Below the pieces are notes generated by a model, which had not been told where the DNA came from, did no database searches, and worked only from the letters and a program-made list of their open reading frames with translations. DNA of 64,000 bases from Mycobacterium persicum (GTDB taxonomy: Bacteria; Actinomycetota; Actinomycetes; Mycobacteriales; Mycobacteriaceae). Of the stretch, positions 59,654 to 64,000 are shown in pieces; the first letter of the stretch is position 1; every line of letters starts with the position of its first letter. A program made the translations under genes and the position numbers. The DNA is taken from contig NZ_MVIF01000014.1 of the NCBI RefSeq assembly GCF_002086675.1, positions 1-64,000 of the forward strand, given 5' to 3'.

Positions 59654-60997
59654 TCAGACCACGGCCGTATCGGGCTCGGCGAAGCCGGGAATCAGCTCCT
59701 CGGTCAGTGACTTGATCGGCACATGCGCATCCAGCTGGCAGAGGATCGCGGCCACCGAGGCAATGACCCGCATCGGAATCGCCAGCTTGGCCGGCAGGTC
59801 CATTTGCCGCGCCACCTTGATCTGCGCCACCGATCGGTCGAACTGACTCACGGTCATCCGCTGCAGCCACTTGCGGGTGTAGTGGAAGACGTCGACTTCG
59901 ATGGGTTCGACGTACTGGCGCAGCATCTCGTCGATCTCCCGGACCGAGACCTGCTGGCCCTGCTGGATGAAGCCGGCCTTCTCCATGGTCGGCAACAGCA
60001 GGTCGTAATTCTTGTCGCGGGCCAGCCGGATCGTCATTCCCAGCTCGACGGGGTAGCCGCCGGGTAGTGGTGCTACGGCGCCGAAGTCGATGACGCCCAT
60101 TCGGCCGTCCGGCAGCAGCATGAAGTTCCCGGGGTGGGCGTCACCGTGCAGCATCCCGAGCCGGCGTGGGGCGTCGAAGGTGAGCTCTATCAGGCGGGTC
60201 CCGATCAGGTCGCGCTGTTCTTGGTTGCCGTTTCGGATGATCGCCGACATGGGCACGCCGTCGATCCATTCCTGGATCACCACCTTGGGTGCGCTGGCCA
60301 CCACCCGCGGCACCGCGAAGTGTGGGTGGTCGTGGTACGCCTTGGCAAAGGCCCGCTGGTTGTCGGCCTCCAACCGGTAGTCGAGCTCCATCTCGGTGCG
60401 TTCGATCAGTTCGTCGACGACACCTTGAACATCGGCGCCCGGCGAGAGCTGTTTGAGCACGCCGACCATGCGTTGCATGGTCTTCAGGTCGGCCCGCAGG
60501 GCCTCGTCGGCACCCGGGTACTGAATCTTGACGGCCACTTCGCGGCCGTCGGACCACACCGCCTTGTGCACTTGGCCGATGCTGGCCGAGGCAACCGGGG
60601 TGTCATCGAACGAACTGAACCGTTCACGCCACTTCGTGCCCAGCTGTGCGTCGAGCACCCGGTGGACCTTGGCCGCGGGCAGCGGCGGGGCATCCTTCTG
60701 CAGCTTGGTCAGCGCATCGCGATAGGGCTCGCCGAACTGCTCGGGGATGGCTGCTTCCATCACCGACAACGCCTGGCCGACTTTCATCGCCCCGCCTTTG
60801 AGCTCGCCCAGGACGGTGAACAACTGGTTGGCGGCCTTCTCCATCAGCTCGGCGTTGACCTCGTCTTTCGACTTGCCGGTCAGCCGTTTGCCGAAGCCAA
60901 GCGCCGCCCGGCCGGCCATGCCGACCGGAATGCTGGCCAGCTTGGCGTTTCGCGCGGCGCGGCCGCGTTTGATGTCTGACACATACCCATCATCCAT
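59654..60997 (-). CDS. ABC1/UbiB-family atypical kinase (Rv3197 ortholog)
   Basis: This 447-residue UbiB-like atypical kinase has the signature KxGQ motif (GGAMKVGQALS, about residue 80), the Ala-rich loop SASIGQVHKA, the active VAVKIQYPG with Lys, and catalytic LHGDAHPGNFML followed by GVIDFGAVAPL. Such proteins assist isoprenoid quinone biosynthesis or act as ATPases. In mycobacteria the gene adjoins whiB7 and is one of its regulon members associated with drug tolerance. ATG 60997 gives exactly the M. tuberculosis length; the frame continues upstream without homology. Confidence 0.9.
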   Translation of the reverse strand: MDDGYVSDIKRGRAARNAKLASIPVGMAGRAALGFGKRLTGKSKDEVNAELMEKAANQLFTVLGELKGGAMKVGQALSVMEAAIPEQFGEPYRDALTKLQKDAPPLPAAKVHRVLDAQLGTKWRERFSSFDDTPVASASIGQVHKAVWSDGREVAVKIQYPGADEALRADLKTMQRMVGVLKQLSPGADVQGVVDELIERTEMELDYRLEADNQRAFAKAYHDHPHFAVPRVVASAPKVVIQEWIDGVPMSAIIRNGNQEQRDLIGTRLIELTFDAPRRLGMLHGDAHPGNFMLLPDGRMGVIDFGAVAPLPGGYPVELGMTIRLARDKNYDLLLPTMEKAGFIQQGQQVSVREIDEMLRQYVEPIEVDVFHYTRKWLQRMTVSQFDRSVAQIKVARQMDLPAKLAIPMRVIASVAAILCQLDAHVPIKSLTEELIPGFAEPDTAVV

Positions 60998-61220
60998 GAC
61001 GGTTGCGCCAACCGGGTATTGATCCGGTATCAACCGGCCGCGCGGGTGCGGCGCGCCCGGGCCGCTGAGCACCGGACCGACGGCGCCCATCTCGCCTTCG
61101 GCTCGCCGGATGGCGGGTGCATTTTCGGATCGCCGCCGGCACAGCGCCTATGTAGTCTCTTGCAGGTCGCAACGGTGTGACGCATCGATCCCCACATCCG
61201 GAGGGTGGACCGCCAAAGCC

Positions 61221-61394
61221 ATGTCAGCAAAGCAAACCCAGCACGACACCGCCGATGCCTTATTTAGGGCGATTATCGAAACGCTAGACAAGCACCGCAA
61301 AGACGGCACCCTGACCGAAGGCGTGCTGGACGACTTGGCCAGAGCCTATGCGGCGGTGTCTACGAACGTCCCGGAGCAGGGCCGTCTCGGTTAG
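61221..61394 (+). CDS. Small conserved-looking hypothetical protein (57 residues)
   Basis: This 57-residue protein starts MSAKQTQHDTADALFRAII and looks mostly helical: EGVLDDLARAYAAVSTNVPEQ. No motif or membrane segment. GGAGGG lies 15 bases before ATG 61221, slightly far. It is divergent from the ABC1-kinase gene and convergent with the Rv3196-type gene. It fits the position of a short mycobacterial ORF near Rv3197/Rv3196A, but I cannot name it. Function unknown. Confidence 0.6.
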   Translation: MSAKQTQHDTADALFRAIIETLDKHRKDGTLTEGVLDDLARAYAAVSTNVPEQGRLG

Positions 61395-61411
61395 ACCCCG
61401 TCACGCCACCG

Positions 61412-62284
61412 TCAGCACGAGCACAACGGATGCCGGGTCCATTGGCGCGCCACAATGGAGCCGGCGTTGAGGTCGAACTCCAGCGTGGCGTTGAGAGCCG
61501 ACGGCGGATCGTGGTCGGCTTGTTCACCGCCCACCGCGGCGATCACCCGGTTGACCTGGCTGAGGGCCAGTGCGGCCGTCGCCAGCAACGTCGCTCGGTC
61601 AGCCACTCCGACGGTGCCGCGCAGCTGTGCAGCGATTGCCGGCCAGGCGCAGTCCACGTCGCTGCGGTGCAGATCGGCGCAGCGTAGGCAGCTCGTCACG
61701 CCCGGGATAACCAGCGGTCCTACCAGGCCGGTGCCGTCACGAACCCGAACGAGCAGGTGCGCAATGCCCTCGTTGTGCATATCGCGCACCAAACGTGGAT
61801 CGGCTACCAGATAGTCGGACAACACCACCAAATCCACCGTGCCGCTGCTGACCGCGGCATGCGGTTGGCTGCTCTGCCCGACCCGGGCCCCCGAGCAGCG
61901 CAGCGCCTGCATCAGCAGGTCCGACAACGGTCCGCGCCCGTGGATCCGGATCGACGCCGCGCGGCCCGGGCAGCCTCGATGCCCGTGGGTGGCGACGCCG
62001 GCGCTGACCAATTGCCTGACGAGGTTCACCACCTCCTCGCCGTCCACCAATCCCTGGCTGACGGCTTGGCGCTGCAGCTCGGTGATCGGTGTCGGCGAGC
62101 GCATGGACCGCAATAGCGCGGCCACCGCCGAGGCGCTCAGGCCGCCGGGTGGATGCACCAGCACGGCCCGGCGCGGATCCCAGCCCACCTGCACGGCGCC
62201 GTCGGGCCGCAGGAGCACCGGCATCGCCGGATCAAGCGAATACAAGGTGGGAACTGCCTGCGGCATGACCAGAAACTGTGCCAC
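61412..62284 (-). CDS. E1-like/cyclodehydratase-type protein (Rv3196 ortholog)
   Basis: This protein of about 290 residues has an N-terminal region with a winged-helix-like segment (about residues 40-110) and a ThiF/E1-like Rossmann domain (about 120-285). The domain retains zinc-type Cys pairs: CLRC in GVTSCLRCADLHRSD and CSC at the very C-terminus. The layout recalls TOMM/RiPP cyclodehydratase 'C' proteins, but no YcaO partner or precursor peptide is nearby, and the ATP-binding motif GxGxxG is poorly kept (HGRGPLSD). Start is uncertain: GTG 62284 is preferred, ATG 62266 possible. Follows the DUF2342 protease-like gene by 19 bases. Confidence 0.72.
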   Translation of the reverse strand: MAQFLVMPQAVPTLYSLDPAMPVLLRPDGAVQVGWDPRRAVLVHPPGGLSASAVAALLRSMRSPTPITELQRQAVSQGLVDGEEVVNLVRQLVSAGVATHGHRGCPGRAASIRIHGRGPLSDLLMQALRCSGARVGQSSQPHAAVSSGTVDLVVLSDYLVADPRLVRDMHNEGIAHLLVRVRDGTGLVGPLVIPGVTSCLRCADLHRSDVDCAWPAIAAQLRGTVGVADRATLLATAALALSQVNRVIAAVGGEQADHDPPSALNATLEFDLNAGSIVARQWTRHPLCSC

Positions 62285-62303
62285 GCCGGGCTCGGCTAGC
62301 GGC

Positions 62304-63677
62304 TCAGTTATCCACAGGGCCGGGGCCGGAGTCTTCCGGGCCGCCGGTCTCACGGTCGAGTTCGGCGATTGCCTCGTCGATGCCGCTGGTGTCACCACCG
62401 ATGACCTGGTCGATGAACGCGGCCGGGTCGTCCAGATCGTCGGCCGCGGGCAGCAGGTCGGGATGCTGCCACAGCGCGTCCCGGGCGTCCACGCCGGCGG
62501 CCTGGGTCAGGCGCTCCCACAGCGCGCCGGCCTCCCGCAGTTTGCGCGGCCGTAGCTCCAGCCCGACCAGGGTCGCGAACGTCTGTTCGGCGGGACCGCC
62601 GCTGGCCCGGCGCCGGCGCAGCGTCTCGCTGAGTGCGGCGGTGCCCGGAATACGCTCGCCGAGCGCATCGGTCACCACGGTTTGAACCCAGCCCTCGATC
62701 AGGGCGAGCAGCGTCTCGAGCCGCTCGAGCGCCTGGATCTGGGTCGGTGTCGCCTTGGGCTCGAATACCCCCTCGCTGAGCAACCGCTCCATGGCGGCGG
62801 GATCGGTCAGCGTGGCCGGATTGAAGTCGCGGGCCAGCTCCTCGATTCCGGTCATGTCGATCTTCATGCCCTTGGCGTACGCCTCGACAGCGCCCAGCAG
62901 CTGCCCGGCCAGCCAGGGAACGTGGCCGAAGAGGCGATGATGGGCGGCCTCACGGGCGGCCAGGAAGGTCAGGATCGCGCTGCGCGGCTGCTCCAGGCCG
63001 GACGAAAAGTCCTCGACGGCGGCGGGCAGGATTGCGGCCACACCCTTAGGTCCCAGCGGCAGGCCGATGTCGGTCGATGTCAGCACCTCCTGCGACAACC
63101 GGCCGAGCGCCTGACCCAGCTGCGAACCGAATGCTATGCCGCCCATCTGCGACATCACCGTGAGCAGCGGGCCGGCCATGCTCTTGGCCTCCTCCGGCAG
63201 CGACGACGCCCAGACCGTCGAGATCTGCTCGGCCATCGGATCGCACAGTCGCTTCCAGACGTCCAAGGTGTTGTCGACCCAGTCGGTGGGGCTCCAGCCC
63301 ACCGCCCTGGTGGTGCCGGCGGGCAATGAGGTGGCCCCGTCCAGCCAGGTCTCCGCCAGGTGCACCGCGTCGGCGATCGCGGAGTTGGTCGCTTCCGGGA
63401 TGGGCGCCGTGAACCCGACCGAGCTGGCTGCCACTTGGCGGGCCAGGGCGTAGTTGACCGGTCCGGAACTCTGACCCGCGGTCATCGCGCTGCCGACACC
63501 GCCGAACATCTCGCCCAACCGGGTGAAGATCTGACCCAGGTCGGCCATGGCGGAATCCCCGCTAAAACCGAACGGGCCCAGCGGGTTAGCGCCCGAGCCG
63601 GGGTCGGGTTCGTTCTTCCCGCGTTTGTCGCGGTCGGGGTCGTCTCCGGAGGAGAAACCGAAAGGCAGGTCAGCCAT
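62304..63677 (-). CDS. Zinc-dependent metalloprotease-like protein (Rv3195 ortholog, DUF2342)
   Basis: This 457-residue protein has an acidic, Gly/Pro-rich N-terminus (about 1-40). The DUF2342 domain follows, with helical repeats and the metal-site motif REAAHHRLFGHVPWL (about residue 230), an H-x2-H/H-type variant of the protease signature. A second conserved block is 'LLALIEGWVQTVV'. It is annotated in related genomes as a zinc-dependent peptidase; no substrate is known. ATG 63677 opens MADLPFGFSSGDDP. It is divergent from the PDZ-domain gene and upstream of the Rv3196-type gene, so the two may form one system. Confidence 0.8.
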   Translation of the reverse strand: MADLPFGFSSGDDPDRDKRGKNEPDPGSGANPLGPFGFSGDSAMADLGQIFTRLGEMFGGVGSAMTAGQSSGPVNYALARQVAASSVGFTAPIPEATNSAIADAVHLAETWLDGATSLPAGTTRAVGWSPTDWVDNTLDVWKRLCDPMAEQISTVWASSLPEEAKSMAGPLLTVMSQMGGIAFGSQLGQALGRLSQEVLTSTDIGLPLGPKGVAAILPAAVEDFSSGLEQPRSAILTFLAAREAAHHRLFGHVPWLAGQLLGAVEAYAKGMKIDMTGIEELARDFNPATLTDPAAMERLLSEGVFEPKATPTQIQALERLETLLALIEGWVQTVVTDALGERIPGTAALSETLRRRRASGGPAEQTFATLVGLELRPRKLREAGALWERLTQAAGVDARDALWQHPDLLPAADDLDDPAAFIDQVIGGDTSGIDEAIAELDRETGGPEDSGPGPVDN

Positions 63678-63772
63678 ACGGTCAACGGTACCCATCAGGG
63701 CAGAAGAAAGCGCCATCCGCCGTCACGCTCGCAGCTGAACCGGCCTCGGCGGCCCCGTCTAGTCTATGCGGC

Positions 63773-64000
63773 GTGAACAGGCGGATTTTGACGTTGATGG
63801 TCGCGCTGGTGCCCATCGTGGTGTTCGGCGTATTGCTCGCGGTCGTGACGGTGCCATTCGTGTCGCTGGGACCCGGGCCCACATTCGACACCCTGGGCGA
63901 AGTCGACGGCAAACAGGTCGTCGACATCGAAGGCACCCAAACACATCCGACGTCTGGTCATCTGAACATGACGACGGTGTCCCAGCGCGACGGTCTGAGT
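63773..64000 (+). CDS. PDZ/Lon-type membrane serine protease, N-terminal part only (Rv3194c ortholog)
   Basis: Only the first 76 codons are inside the window; the frame runs off the end. They encode MNRRILTLMVALVPIVVFG with a membrane helix (about 5-28), then the start of the periplasmic region LGPGPTFDTLGEVDGKQVV and TSGHLNMTTVSQRDG. This is the conserved opening of the YlbL-like family, which carries a PDZ domain and an S16 (Lon-type) peptidase domain further on. GTG 63773. Divergent from the metalloprotease-like gene across 95 bases. Confidence 0.85.
   Translation, partial: MNRRILTLMVALVPIVVFGVLLAVVTVPFVSLGPGPTFDTLGEVDGKQVVDIEGTQTHPTSGHLNMTTVSQRDGLS

Noticed and set aside
61412..62284. 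RiPP (TOMM) biosynthetic cluster
   Set aside because: No YcaO protein or precursor peptide was found; only a weak E1-like resemblance, so reported as a low-interest lead.

Overview
The window is chromosomal DNA of a Mycobacterium, most likely a slow-growing non-tuberculous species. It is GC-rich, and its gene order runs almost unbroken through the block known in M. tuberculosis H37Rv as Rv3237c down to Rv3194c, here in inverted orientation. Diagnostic genes include sigH-rshA, whiB1, whiB7, pdtaS, adnA-adnB, uvrD2, desA3, ppk2, mrx1 and the 24-residue ribosomal protein bL37. No tRNA, rRNA, insertion sequence or CRISPR array was seen. Ortholog names and reference lengths are from memory of these families, not from a search.

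Layout. 0.1-5.4 kb: a K+/H+ antiporter with a separate RCK-C subunit, an Rv3235-family protein, an unsplit Tgs3-type acyltransferase, PPK2 and a small conserved protein. 5.5-7.4 kb: an accessory three-gene locus that resembles thiocyanate hydrolase more than nitrile hydratase. 7.6-10.1 kb: the DesA3 acyl-CoA desaturase and its reductase, which share a palindromic operator-like element. 10.3-13.4 kb: rsgA, aroA and an SRAP-domain protein. 13.5-24.9 kb: a second accessory block. It holds a 3-hydroxyacyl-CoA dehydrogenase, a translationally coupled FAD oxidoreductase/DUF3556 pair, two PucR-type regulators each divergent from an operon, and an acyl-CoA ligase-PhaC-PhaZ operon with complete catalytic triads.

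25-31 kb: the SDR Rv3224 ortholog, then sigH-rshA with a SigH-like promoter placed to make an N-terminally extended sigma factor. This is followed by four tandem 58-bp hairpin repeats that run into the end of the bL37 gene, a biotinylated protein, pdtaS, whiB1 and a lipid-kinase-like gene. 31-45 kb: mostly conserved core genes (entC, gpm2, a ParA-like ATPase, rhlE, moeB1, lipV and others) plus a decayed acetyltransferase pseudogene. 45.1-46.8 kb: a small accessory stress block with an 18-kDa-antigen-type Hsp20 and a mini J-domain protein, separated by a G-quadruplex-prone C-rich tract. 46.9-64 kb: DNA-repair and redox genes (adnA-adnB, K+ channel, nudC, lipoprotein, mrx1, uvrD2), then whiB7 with its uORF/attenuator leader, an ABC1 kinase, and the Rv3196, Rv3195 and Rv3194c orthologs. 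The last is cut by the window end.

The points most worth following are the thiocyanate-hydrolase-like locus, the polyhydroxyalkanoate locus with its paired PucR regulators, the hairpin repeat array fused to the bL37 gene, and the shared desaturase operator.
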